Origin: Enterovibrio qingdaonensis
Lineage (GTDB): Bacteria; Pseudomonadota; Gammaproteobacteria; Enterobacterales; Vibrionaceae
DNA: 64,000 nucleotides
Direction of reading: 5' to 3'
Assembly: GCF_028683135.1 (NCBI RefSeq)
Contig: NZ_JAJUBB010000023.1
Span: forward strand, 1-64,000
Each line of letters begins with the position of its first letter. The first letter of the stretch is position 1. This document shows, piece by piece, positions 47,292 to 56,113 of this stretch. The notes beneath the pieces were generated by a model. The model did no database searches. It saw only the letters and a program-made list of their open reading frames with translations, and was not told the DNA's origin. The translations under genes and the position numbers were made by a program.

Positions 47292-47506
47292 ATTGTTCTA
47301 GTACCAGAGAAACCCTATAGTTTGCTCGCACCACAAAGCCCGCATTTTTCGCGAATCTCTCTTTGTGGTTGCGATGTTGTGTTTGCATATTTTTGGCTAA
47401 TGCCAGATCTCGGTAGTGATTGCTACCCTAATACTTGCTGTATTTTGAATCCGATCTATCAAATGATTTGTCGTAGCACTGAGTGTAAACTCGGTGCTTT
47501 TTTTTT
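47292..47506 (+). ncRNA. gcvB: GcvB small regulatory RNA
   Basis: This RNA of about 215 nt (206 in E. coli) is transcribed divergently from gcvA. The G/U-rich target-binding region R1 is recognisable: GGTTGCGATGTTGTGTTTGC at 47368-47387. A small hairpin GGTAG-TGATTG-CTACC follows. The 3' end is a strong terminator, AGCACTGAGT/ACTCGGTGCT (47475-47498), with nine T, much like the E. coli GcvB end. With Hfq it represses amino-acid and peptide transporter mRNAs. The exact 5' end is estimated from the -10 box. Confidence 0.9.
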
Positions 47507-47635
47507 GCCTGCGATACACACATTCTCACATCTTGCACCACAGAAAACATAGAAATAGACTTTCGCTTGAGTTAACGCGTTAGAAAGGTGATCATTCTCT
47601 CCCTGTTCCATTCTGTTTTAAGTGATTTTCCCACG

Positions 47636-48859
47636 ATGACAACGCGCCCTTTTCAAGTTGAAGCAATACGAAAGGACTTTCCGTCTCTAACACACAATGG
47701 CAGTCAACAGCCTTTGGTATACCTTGACAGTGCAGCCACATCGCAAAAGCCTAAAGCAGTCATTGACGCAATCAGTCAGTATTATTCGGGTGCAACGGCT
47801 AACGTCCATCGTGGTTCTCACTCGTTGACAACTGCCGCAACCAACCGTTTTGAAGCAGCCAGAAAAACCGTCGCAAACTTTTTAGGGGCACCAACGAACG
47901 GCATCGTTTGGACACGTGGCGCAACTGAAGCGCTAAACCTCATTGCGCAGAGCTACGCAAGACAACACTTAAAACCAGGTGATGAAATCCTTGTCAGTGA
48001 AATGGAACACCACGCAAATATAGTCCCTTGGCAAATAGTCTCTCAGCAAACGGGCGCGACCATTGTTAAGTGGCCGATTGATCCATCAACCTGCACCCTA
48101 GATCTAGATACCTTTGATTCGCTCCTCAATGAGAAAACCAAGTTAGTCGTACTGGGACATATCAGCAATGTCACAGGTACGCGCAACCCCATCGAGCCCG
48201 TCATTGAAAAGGCCCATAACATGGGCGCGGTTGTGGTTATCGACGGCGCACAAGCTGTGGTGCATGAAGGCATTAACGTAACAGACATTGATGCTGACTT
48301 TTACGTTTTTTCTGGTCATAAACTCTTCGCACCAGCAGGCATAGGTGCCCTATACGGAAAGCCAACACTTCTTGACGCCATGCCACCTTGGCATGGTGGC
48401 GGTAAGATGGTTGAGAAAGTTTCTTTTGACGGTACCCAGTTCGCACAATCGCCAGCAAAATTTGAAGCAGGAACGCCGAATGTGGCTGGTGCCATTGGTT
48501 TAGCTGAAGCCATAAACTGGTATAGCACAGTCAACAGAGCCGAGGCTGAAAATCACGTTGGGCAACTGCAATCTCGACTGGTTAACGGCATTAAAGATAT
48601 TGAAGACATGAAAATCATTGGCCTACAGCCTGGTGCAAGCGTTGTGGCTTTCAACGTAAATGGCGTCCATCACTCAGATATTGCAACCCTTCTCGACCAA
48701 CAAGGCATCGCCGTTCGTTCTGGGCATCATTGTGCGCACCCCCTCATGGATGCACTGGGTATCAATGGTTGTGTGCGTGTATCCATTGCTTTGTATAATA
48801 CCGAAGAAGACATTGATCGCTGCATTGCGGCGATCCAAAAAGCATGCGACTTACTTTAA
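47636..48859 (+). CDS. csdA: Cysteine desulfurase CsdA
   Basis: The ATG at 47636 gives 407 residues (MTTRPFQVEAIRKDFPSL); the open frame extends upstream without support. This is a class V PLP enzyme, SufS-like. Lys229 in FSGHKLF binds the cofactor, EMEHHAN holds the conserved His, and the catalytic cysteine is C366 in RSGHHCAHP. It takes sulfur from cysteine and passes it to CsdE, encoded 15 bp downstream, as in E. coli. Confidence 0.95.
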   Translation: MTTRPFQVEAIRKDFPSLTHNGSQQPLVYLDSAATSQKPKAVIDAISQYYSGATANVHRGSHSLTTAATNRFEAARKTVANFLGAPTNGIVWTRGATEALNLIAQSYARQHLKPGDEILVSEMEHHANIVPWQIVSQQTGATIVKWPIDPSTCTLDLDTFDSLLNEKTKLVVLGHISNVTGTRNPIEPVIEKAHNMGAVVVIDGAQAVVHEGINVTDIDADFYVFSGHKLFAPAGIGALYGKPTLLDAMPPWHGGGKMVEKVSFDGTQFAQSPAKFEAGTPNVAGAIGLAEAINWYSTVNRAEAENHVGQLQSRLVNGIKDIEDMKIIGLQPGASVVAFNVNGVHHSDIATLLDQQGIAVRSGHHCAHPLMDALGINGCVRVSIALYNTEEDIDRCIAAIQKACDLL

Positions 48860-48874
48860 TAACGGCATAGCATC

Positions 48875-49297
48875 ATGACATCATTTCCTGCCCACCCATT
48901 CGGCACCCAAATCACCACAGACCAAATCTTGTCTCAAATGGCGGATTGCCGCTCTTGGGAAGATAAATACCGTGTTGTCATTCAGCTAGGAAAAAAGCTT
49001 CCTGCGCTGTCTGAAGAGCAAAAAACGCAAAGTTTGAATGTACCTGGCTGTGAAAGTAAGGTGTGGCTTTTCGTCACTCAAAAAGAAAATCGATATTATT
49101 TTTCTGCAGACTCAGATGCGCGTATTGTTAAAGGGTTGTTATCTATTATTCTCGCAGCGGTAGAAGGAAAAACCCGCAAGGATATTCAAACCTTCCAGTT
49201 TGACAATTACTTTCAAACAATGGATCTGATGAATCATTTAAGTGAATCACGAAGCAATGGAATCCACGGCATCATTGAACACATTCGCGCCATCTAA
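48875..49297 (+). CDS. csdE: Sulfur acceptor protein CsdE (SufE family)
   Basis: This 140-residue protein has the SufE fold. The acceptor cysteine is C59 in LNVPGCESKVWL. Other signatures are WEDKYRVVIQLGKKLPAL and DSDARIVKGLLSIILA. It takes persulfide sulfur from CsdA and, in E. coli, works with CsdL/TcdA, whose gene usually follows directly. Here the PHA operon separates csdE from tcdA by almost 5 kb. Confidence 0.95.
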   Translation: MTSFPAHPFGTQITTDQILSQMADCRSWEDKYRVVIQLGKKLPALSEEQKTQSLNVPGCESKVWLFVTQKENRYYFSADSDARIVKGLLSIILAAVEGKTRKDIQTFQFDNYFQTMDLMNHLSESRSNGIHGIIEHIRAI

Positions 49298-49840
49298 GCA
49301 CTACTTAAAGTGCGGTTTATTCAGCTTTTTCAGTGCTTTTGATGACTACGTTACCGTACAAACAACACTATAAAGCTGAGACTTTGGTCAATTATTCTGA
49401 TATTTAGTTTGCCAATTTCTTACTTTATTCCTTAACTAAATATGACTGTTTTTTGCGCAATAATTTTCACCGGAAATACCGTTTTAAAACGGCCCAACTT
49501 CTACGCAAAGCAGCAAAAAACACAAGCAAAACCCAAATAGAACACAATATGAACCAGAAATTAACATTGCGTTAACTTCTGGTGCTATATTGTGGATCGA
49601 GATCTTGTTTCGATAATTCTCCCTCCTTTCGTTTTGCCTTACTCAAAAGATTGTATATCTTTAATCTCGGTGGTCACAAAATCGCCATAATAATAATTTA
49701 TCTTATTCTGAGACTAACTGAGTTTCCTTAGTCTCAACCCTTATGCGCTATAAACAAAATATATCGGTGCCTGTATTTTTGGGCTTCCAAATGCAGTTAC
49801 AGGGGTCATTTAATGCTTGTTGTTAAGAATGGAGTCATCA
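49298..49840. promoter_or_regulatory. 543-bp AT-rich control region upstream of the PHA operon
   Basis: No gene is supported here. A weak hairpin (GCACT-ACTTAA-AGTGC, 49300-49315) follows csdE. Two operator-like elements are visible: a perfect 14-bp palindrome CCGTTTTAAAACGG (49479-49492) and an inverted repeat TTAAC-ATTGC-GTTAA (49561-49575). A convincing sigma-70 or sigma-54 promoter could not be fixed by eye. The unusual length suggests regulated transcription of phaB. Confidence 0.5.
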
Positions 49841-50581
49841 ATGAAGAAACTCGCGCTCATCACCGGTTCGAAAGGTGGTATCGGCTCGGCGATCACAGAA
49901 AAACTGGTAAGTCAGGGCTATCGCGTGATTGCAGCCTACTTCACCGGAAACCTGCAATGTGCTGAGCAATGGTTTGAAGAGAAGAATTTCAATTCAGATC
50001 AAGTGCGCTTATTCGAATTAGACGTTACTAACACAGAGGAATGTGCAGAGCGTCTACCAAAACTTCTTGAGGAAGAAGGTACCATCGACGTGCTCGTAAA
50101 CAATGCGGGCATCACACGTGATGGGCTTTTCAAGAAAATGGACGCCGAAAACTGGCGCGTTGTTATCGATACCAACCTCAATAGTCTTTTCAATGTAACC
50201 CAACCTCTCTTTGCAGCAATGTGCGAAAAAGGCGGTTGTCGTGTCGTGAATATCTCTTCCGTCAATGGGCTGAAAGGCCAGTTTGGTCAAACCAACTACT
50301 CCGCAGCGAAAGCGGGCATGATTGGTTTCACTAAAGCGTTGGCATTTGAAGGCGCGAGATATGGCGTAACGGCAAACGTTGTTGCCCCTGGCTATACAGC
50401 AACCCCAATGGTAGAAGCGATGCGCGACGAAGTGCTCGATTCTATTAAGGCAGAAATCCCGATGAAACGCTTAGCGCGTCCGGAAGAAATTGCCGATGCA
50501 GTCGCTTACCTTGCTGGTGAGTCTGGCGCATATATCACTGGGGAAACGCTGTCGGTCAACGGCGGCCTGTACATGAACTAA
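49841..50581 (+). CDS. phaB: Acetoacetyl-CoA reductase PhaB
   Basis: The ATG at 49841 has GGAG six bases upstream and gives 246 residues; an upstream TTG in frame is not used. It is a short-chain dehydrogenase with the NADP-binding ITGSKGGIGSAI at 7-18, NNAG at 87-90 and catalytic S140, Y153 and K157, the same numbers as in the Cupriavidus enzyme. It reduces acetoacetyl-CoA to (R)-3-hydroxybutyryl-CoA. It leads the operon phaB-phaA-phasin-phaC. Confidence 0.95.
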   Translation: MKKLALITGSKGGIGSAITEKLVSQGYRVIAAYFTGNLQCAEQWFEEKNFNSDQVRLFELDVTNTEECAERLPKLLEEEGTIDVLVNNAGITRDGLFKKMDAENWRVVIDTNLNSLFNVTQPLFAAMCEKGGCRVVNISSVNGLKGQFGQTNYSAAKAGMIGFTKALAFEGARYGVTANVVAPGYTATPMVEAMRDEVLDSIKAEIPMKRLARPEEIADAVAYLAGESGAYITGETLSVNGGLYMN

Positions 50582-50598
50582 GAAGGGAATAAGTTCAC

Positions 50599-51810
50599 AT
50601 GGAAAAAGTGTTTATCGTCGCTGCGAAGCGCACGGCGCTTGGCGCATTCACTGGCTCACTGAAAGATACGCCTGCAGGCCAACTGGCTGCTGTAGCAATC
50701 AAAGGTGCGTTGGAATCAGGCAACGTTGCACCAGATGCAGTAAACGAAGTCATCTTGGGTAACGTGGTTGCAGCAGGACAAGGTATGGGCATTGGTCGTC
50801 AGGCGGCTATTTTCGCTGGCCTTCCTGAACATGTCCCAGCGTACGCCATCAATATGGTTTGCGGTAGCGGCATGAAAGCAGTGATGGATGCGGTATCACA
50901 CATTCGTTGTGGTGACGCTGAAGTTGTTGTAGCTGCCGGTGTTGAAAACATGTCTCAAATTCCTTTTGCTGCATCTGGCGCGTTGCGCGGTGGGCAAAAG
51001 ATGGGCGACATCAGCCTCAAAGATCTGTTGATCAATGACGGCCTGACTGACGCGTTCAATCAGTATCACATGGGTGTTACCGCTGAAAACGTTGCTGAAC
51101 TTGTCGGCCTCAGCCGAGAGCAACAAGATGCGTACGCTCAACAAAGCCAACAAAAAGCAGTTGCTGCTATCGAAGCTGGACGTTTCAAAGATGAAATCGT
51201 GCCGGTCGAAGTAACGCAACGTCGCCAAACTGTTGTTTTTGATACCGACGAATACCCTAAAGCCGATTGCACACAAGAAGGCTTGGCAAAACTCCGTCCT
51301 GCTTTCAACCGTGAAGGCACAGTGACTGCGGGTAATGCATCAGGCTTGAACGATGGTGCAAGTGCCATTGTCGTCGCATCAGAATCAGCGGTTAAGCGTC
51401 TAGGTCTTAAACCGTTGGCTGAAATTACCAGCTATGCACAAGTTGGGTTAGATCCAAAAATTATGGGCCTTGGCCCTGTGGGTGCTGTAACCGAAGCTCT
51501 GAAGAAAGCAGAGCTATCGATTTCCGATATGGATCTGTTCGAGCTCAATGAAGCCTTTGCTGCTCAGGCACTGGGTGTTGTCCACCAATTGGCGGATCAG
51601 CACAACGTGACCCCTGAGGCCATTTTGGAAAAAGCAAATGTAAATGGTGGCGCAATTGCATTGGGCCACCCACTCGGCGCATCAGGAAACCGCGTTTTGG
51701 TCTCCCTGATCCACGAACTGGAAAAACGCGAAGGTACCTACGGTGTAGCTTCGCTATGTATCGGTGGCGGCATGGGAACGGCAGTTGTCGTTAAACGTGC
51801 AAATAGCTAA
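50599..51810 (+). CDS. phaA: Acetyl-CoA C-acetyltransferase PhaA
   Basis: This 403-residue biosynthetic thiolase has the acyl-bound cysteine C88 in [11 protein letters not shown], His357 in [12 protein letters not shown] and the second cysteine C387 in CIGGGMG. It condenses two acetyl-CoA to acetoacetyl-CoA, the first step to polyhydroxybutyrate. It starts 17 bp after phaB behind GAAGGGAA. The length is about 10 residues above the typical 393. Confidence 0.95.
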   Translation: MEKVFIVAAKRTALGAFTGSLKDTPAGQLAAVAIKGALESGNVAPDAVNEVILGNVVAAGQGMGIGRQAAIFAGLPEHVPAYAINMVCGSGMKAVMDAVSHIRCGDAEVVVAAGVENMSQIPFAASGALRGGQKMGDISLKDLLINDGLTDAFNQYHMGVTAENVAELVGLSREQQDAYAQQSQQKAVAAIEAGRFKDEIVPVEVTQRRQTVVFDTDEYPKADCTQEGLAKLRPAFNREGTVTAGNASGLNDGASAIVVASESAVKRLGLKPLAEITSYAQVGLDPKIMGLGPVGAVTEALKKAELSISDMDLFELNEAFAAQALGVVHQLADQHNVTPEAILEKANVNGGAIALGHPLGASGNRVLVSLIHELEKREGTYGVASLCIGGGMGTAVVVKRANS

Positions 51811-51859
51811 CGAACGTTAAACCCCCTTGGATCTAATTACTACTCTCAGGAGAAACACC

Positions 51860-52207
51860 ATGTACACAGATATGTTTAAAGCGTTCTCAGAGCAAACTGA
51901 AAAAACTCTGGCACCTTACGTAAAATTCAACAAGTTAGTTGCGAAAAACGTTGAGACTCTGACTGAGCTTCAACTGAACGCTGTGAAAACTTACAGCGAA
52001 ATGGGTCTGGCACAAGTTAAAGCTGCAAGTGAAGTGACTGACGTAACGTCAATGACTGCATACAGCAGCCAACAACTGGCAGCTCTGACCAAATTGTCTC
52101 AGCAAATGATGGATGACAGCACCAAGCTGCAATCTGTTGCTAAAGAGTTCAAAGATGATCTGGAAAAACTGACTGCAGATAACCTGAAAGCGGCTACGCC
52201 AGCTTAA
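51860..52207 (+). CDS. phaP: Phasin family granule-associated protein
   Basis: The ATG at 51860 follows CAGGAG and gives 115 residues; the upstream extension of the frame is unsupported. The protein is almost wholly helical and amphipathic (MYTDMFKAFSEQTEKTLAPY, then KLVAKNVETLTELQLNAVKTY), the pattern of phasin family 2. It should coat polyhydroxyalkanoate granules and control their size. Its place between phaA and phaC is that of V. cholerae. Confidence 0.92.
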   Translation: MYTDMFKAFSEQTEKTLAPYVKFNKLVAKNVETLTELQLNAVKTYSEMGLAQVKAASEVTDVTSMTAYSSQQLAALTKLSQQMMDDSTKLQSVAKEFKDDLEKLTADNLKAATPA

Positions 52208-52270
52208 TCAAGGTTACCCGCCCTCAGCATTGCTGAGGGCGGTGTTGTTTCCGATCAAGAGGGTTTACAC

Positions 52271-54085
52271 ATGTATCAGAACTTCTTTTCGGACTACCTT
52301 GTAAAACTCCAAGAGAGTAACCAGCAATGGTGGAAGGATCTCGAGCAAGGCAAGGCGGCCGTAGACACACCCTTAAACAAAGCCATTCATGAGCTAAGCG
52401 TTGATGACACCGCAAAGCTATTGGAAGGTGCTGCTAATCAACCCGCTGCAATGCTGCAAATTCAAATGCAGTGGTGGGAAAAGCAAATGCAAATCTGGCA
52501 AAACGTAACATTAGCTGCGAACCAAGCAGAAATTGTCGCGCCAGAGAAAGATGATAAACGCTTCCAAGACAAAAGCTGGCAGGATGAAGTTTGCTATAAC
52601 TTTATCAAACAATCCTACCTACTGTTCGGACGCACATACCTTGATACCATCAATGCTGTTGAAGGCTTGGATGACAAGGCTAAAGAACGTCTGACTTTCT
52701 TTTCTCGCCAAGCGATCAATGCAATGTCACCAAGCAATTTCGTAGGGACTAACCCTGAGTTGATGAAATTGACGATGGAAAAGAATGGCGAAAACCTGGT
52801 AAAAGGCTTGCAAACCCTGCAAGAAGACCTCGAATCCAGTGCCGATATTCTTAAAATCCGCATGACCAACAACAATGCGTTCCGCCTCGGTGAAGACGTG
52901 GCGAACACGCGAGGTGACGTTGTTTATAAAAATGAACTGTTTGAGCTGATCCAGTACCGACCGCTTACCGAACAAGTAAACGCGACACCGTTACTGATCG
53001 TGCCTCCATTTATCAACAAGTACTACATTTTGGATCTTCGTGAGAAGAACTCCATGGTACGTTGGTTAGTAGAGCAAGGTCACACTGTCTTTATGATGTC
53101 ATGGCGCAACCCTGGTGCTGACCAAAGAGACACTGAATTTGGTGACTATGTTACCGAAGGTGTGGTGAAAGCAGTCACGGCGATTGAAGACATCACTGGA
53201 AAATCTCAAATCAACGCTGCTGGCTACTGTATTGGTGGCACAGTGTTAGCAAGTACCATTGCGTACTATGCAGCCAAGCGTATGAAAGCACGCATCAAGT
53301 CAGCGTCATTCTTCACGACTCTGCTTGATTTTGCTCAGCCTGGCGAAGTCGGTGCCTATATCAATGACAATGTGATTAGTGCCATCGAGCTACAAAACAA
53401 TGCAAAAGGTTACATGGATGGCCGTTCATTGAGCGTGACATTTAGTCTGCTTCGTGAAAATAGCCTCTATTGGAACTACTACATCGACAACTACCTCAAA
53501 GGGAATAGTCCTGTCGATTTTGATCTTCTTTATTGGAATAGTGACAGCACGAATGTTGCAGCGACAACGCACAACTTTATGCTTCGCGAACTCTACCTGA
53601 ACAACAAGCTGGTTCAGGACAAAGGCGTTAAAATTGGTGGCGTGTGGATTGATTTAAATAAAATCAAAGTTCCAAGCTACTTCATTTCAACCAAAGAAGA
53701 TCATATCGCACTTTGGCAAGGCACATACCGTGGCGCGCTAAATGTTGGTGGAAACAAAACCTTTGTACTGGGAGAGTCTGGTCATATCGCAGGTATTGTT
53801 AACCATCCAGCAAAAGAAAAATATGGTTACTGGCTCAATGAAGAATTGAGTGAATCTGCCGATGAATGGTTTGAATCAGCACAGCACAACACAGGTTCTT
53901 GGTGGTTACACTGGGACAAATGGCTGTCTGCTTATAGCCCGAAAGAGAAGATTGCACCTTACCAGCAAGGTTCGGAAGCATACCCTGTCCTCGATGTTGC
54001 ACCAGGTGATTACGTGAAGCAGGTTCTACCTGTACCTCAAGAGGCACCTGCTGCGAAAAAGCCACGCTCAAAAGCAGAAGCTTAA
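52271..54085 (+). CDS. phaC: Class I poly(R)-hydroxyalkanoate synthase PhaC
   Basis: This 604-residue protein is the length of class I synthases. The lipase-box-like AAGYCIGG holds nucleophile C320. The triad is completed by D477 (STKEDHIALW) and H505 (GESGHIAG), close to C319, D480 and H508 of Cupriavidus PhaC. It polymerises 3-hydroxybutyryl-CoA on the granule surface. The N-terminal domain (1-200) is typical. It is the last gene of the operon, before a terminator. Confidence 0.96.
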   Translation: MYQNFFSDYLVKLQESNQQWWKDLEQGKAAVDTPLNKAIHELSVDDTAKLLEGAANQPAAMLQIQMQWWEKQMQIWQNVTLAANQAEIVAPEKDDKRFQDKSWQDEVCYNFIKQSYLLFGRTYLDTINAVEGLDDKAKERLTFFSRQAINAMSPSNFVGTNPELMKLTMEKNGENLVKGLQTLQEDLESSADILKIRMTNNNAFRLGEDVANTRGDVVYKNELFELIQYRPLTEQVNATPLLIVPPFINKYYILDLREKNSMVRWLVEQGHTVFMMSWRNPGADQRDTEFGDYVTEGVVKAVTAIEDITGKSQINAAGYCIGGTVLASTIAYYAAKRMKARIKSASFFTTLLDFAQPGEVGAYINDNVISAIELQNNAKGYMDGRSLSVTFSLLRENSLYWNYYIDNYLKGNSPVDFDLLYWNSDSTNVAATTHNFMLRELYLNNKLVQDKGVKIGGVWIDLNKIKVPSYFISTKEDHIALWQGTYRGALNVGGNKTFVLGESGHIAGIVNHPAKEKYGYWLNEELSESADEWFESAQHNTGSWWLHWDKWLSAYSPKEKIAPYQQGSEAYPVLDVAPGDYVKQVLPVPQEAPAAKKPRSKAEA

Positions 54086-54103
54086 TCGATACAGACTCAG
54101 ACT

Positions 54104-54134
54104 AAAAAAGGCCGCATAGCGGCCTTTTCTTTTC
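54104..54134. terminator. PHA operon terminator
   Basis: GGCCGC (54110-54115) and GCGGCC (54119-54124) around ATA, with an A-run before and TTTTCTTTT after. It lies between the convergent phaC and tcdA. Confidence 0.88.
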
Positions 54135-54155
54135 TAAAACTCGCCAAAACACGGC

Positions 54156-54956
54156 TTACTTTTTCGCCGTCAGCTTCGCAATAATTCGAGATACCGCAAC
54201 AAAACCGAACGTTGCCGTCACCATAGTTGCCGCACCGAACCCACTCGCACAATCCATGCGTTTTGGCCCTTCTGCTGTCGCTTTTGTCTCACAAACACTG
54301 CCGTCAGGTTGTGGATATTTCAACTGCTCTGTTGAGAACACACAATCAATCCCAAATTTTCGACCCTGTGTTTTGGTGAAGTTGTGGAAGCGACGTAAGT
54401 TATTACGAAGCTTCGCCGCCAGCGGGTCTTGAATCGTTTTAGTTAGATCTGCAACCTGAATTTGAGTCGGATCAATCTGACCACCAGCCCCACCAACCGT
54501 AATGATTTTAATTTTATTGCGCTTACAATAAGCTAATAGTGCCGTTTTTGGCTTGATGCTATCTATTGCGTCTAACACATAATCAAAGTCTTTGGTGATG
54601 TAATCGGGAATGTTACTTTCCGAAATAAAATCATCAATCAAATGCACGGTACAATCTGGATTGATTGCGCGAACACGCTCTGCCATCACGTCAATTTTGC
54701 TTTGGCCGATAGTGCCTGACATCGCATGAATTTGACGGTTGATATTCGTGACACAAATGTCATCCATATCAATCAAGGTCAGCGTTCCTACACCGCTACG
54801 CGCGAGGGCTTCCACCGCCCAAGAACCAACACCACCAATACCGATCACACACACATGTGACTGGCGCAGTATCTCAAGCTCTGAGGCACCATATAAGCGG
54901 CGAGTGCCACCAAAACGTTGCTGGTAGCTTTCCGATGCTGGAGAAGGTGTTGTCAT
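54156..54956 (-). CDS. tcdA: tRNA threonylcarbamoyladenosine dehydratase TcdA (CsdL)
   Basis: This 266-residue E1-like protein has the ATP-binding GIGGVGSWAVEALARSGVG, then DMDDICVTNINRQIHA with the nucleotide-contacting Asp and Arg. A hydrophobic C-terminal helix (TMVTATFGFVAVSRII) can anchor it to the membrane. It cyclises t6A to ct6A at tRNA position 37. In E. coli it is adjacent to csdE and linked to the CsdA-CsdE sulfur relay. Confidence 0.95.
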   Translation of the reverse strand: MTTPSPASESYQQRFGGTRRLYGASELEILRQSHVCVIGIGGVGSWAVEALARSGVGTLTLIDMDDICVTNINRQIHAMSGTIGQSKIDVMAERVRAINPDCTVHLIDDFISESNIPDYITKDFDYVLDAIDSIKPKTALLAYCKRNKIKIITVGGAGGQIDPTQIQVADLTKTIQDPLAAKLRNNLRRFHNFTKTQGRKFGIDCVFSTEQLKYPQPDGSVCETKATAEGPKRMDCASGFGAATMVTATFGFVAVSRIIAKLTAKK

Positions 54957-55039
54957 ACTAATTCGCTCTGATTATGAAAAAGACCATTGGACTGCGGTTT
55001 ATACTCGTTTGACATAAAAATGTCCATGTCAGACCCGCG

Positions 55040-55939
55040 TCATTTAGGTAAGTAGATCCCCCGAATAACTTCTCGTCGCAACCAATCTATCACTTGTTTT
55101 ACTGGTCCTAATCGACGTTTATAACCATGACTAAATAGGAAATACCCATAAGGACTATCAAAGATCATGGATGCCGGGTTTACCACGACTGCATTTTTTA
55201 CATACTGCTGCACTAAAAATTCAGGGATAAGTGCGATACCTTCACTGTGTCTTACCGCCTCTAGAGCCATATAAAAGTGTTCAAAGCCAACACCATATTG
55301 GGGAGTATCGGGCGACACGCCTTGCTTATGCCAGAACTGATTCCAAATTTGAGGGCGCGTGATATGGCTAATTGCCTTGAGCGTAAGTAGTGCGTCTATA
55401 TTGTCCAAGCCTTGCATCAACTCAGGAGAACCCACCAGCAAGAGTCGTTCACGTATAATAAGCTCTGCATCTTCTTCATGCGTTGAAAGTGGCAGGCAAT
55501 GAATCGCGATATCGCTTTGATATCGATTTTGCCCGTCTGCCGTCACACTTGCTCGAACGACAAGATCTATCTTGGGGTGCTGACGCCTGAAATCACCTAA
55601 CCGCGGTATTAGCCACATGCTCGCCATCGACGGCGGCACTGAAAGTTCGACGCGACTTTTCGTTTCTGATGACTGCATAACAGACGACGTGGCATGCTGT
55701 AAATTCTCCAATGCTTCAACCACAGAGGGTAAATACCGTCGCCCTGCATCTGTTAGTTCAACCTTTCCCCCATTGCGTTCAAATAGCGAGCACCCCATCA
55801 ACTCCTCGAGCTGGGCGACCTGCTTACTGATGGCACTTTGCGTCAAATTAAGCAGTGCTGCCGCTTTTGAGAAGCTCAACGTTTGAGCGACCACACTAAA
55901 TGTTCGCAGTGTCTTAATCGGAGGTATTGGCATACTCAT
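55040..55939 (-). CDS. LysR-type regulator (GcvA-like), divergent from aminotransferase
   Basis: The ATG at 55939 gives 299 residues (MSMPIPPIKTLRTFSVVAQT); an extension to 55981 is unlikely. The helix-turn-helix is SFSKAAALLNLTQSAISKQV (about 23-42). The C-terminal part is a periplasmic-binding-protein-like effector domain with WLIPRLGDFRRQHPKIDLVV. It resembles the GcvA subgroup but is not GcvA itself, which lies at 46335. Its divergent position makes it the likely regulator of the aminotransferase-BKACE genes. The effector is unknown. Confidence 0.9.
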   Translation of the reverse strand: MSMPIPPIKTLRTFSVVAQTLSFSKAAALLNLTQSAISKQVAQLEELMGCSLFERNGGKVELTDAGRRYLPSVVEALENLQHATSSVMQSSETKSRVELSVPPSMASMWLIPRLGDFRRQHPKIDLVVRASVTADGQNRYQSDIAIHCLPLSTHEEDAELIIRERLLLVGSPELMQGLDNIDALLTLKAISHITRPQIWNQFWHKQGVSPDTPQYGVGFEHFYMALEAVRHSEGIALIPEFLVQQYVKNAVVVNPASMIFDSPYGYFLFSHGYKRRLGPVKQVIDWLRREVIRGIYLPK

Positions 55940-56020
55940 ACAGCGCACACTCCCGTCGGTATGAATTTTTGGAATACCCACTGAATTTATATCGTTTGCT
56001 GTTCAATTTCCAACCCGTTA

Positions 56021-56032
56021 ATACTTAAGTAT
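56021..56032. promoter_or_regulatory. Candidate LysR operator palindrome
   Basis: ATACTTAAGTAT is a perfect 12-bp palindrome about midway between the divergent LysR gene (start 55939) and the aminotransferase gene (start 56114). Its position and symmetry suit an operator; binding is inferred. Confidence 0.45.
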
Positions 56033-56113
56033 CCAAGCGATCAAAAAGTTTCATCCGCTTGGGGGCAAACACAATAATTCAATATTCTTGTTTAGGGATG
56101 GCGCAAGAAAACG

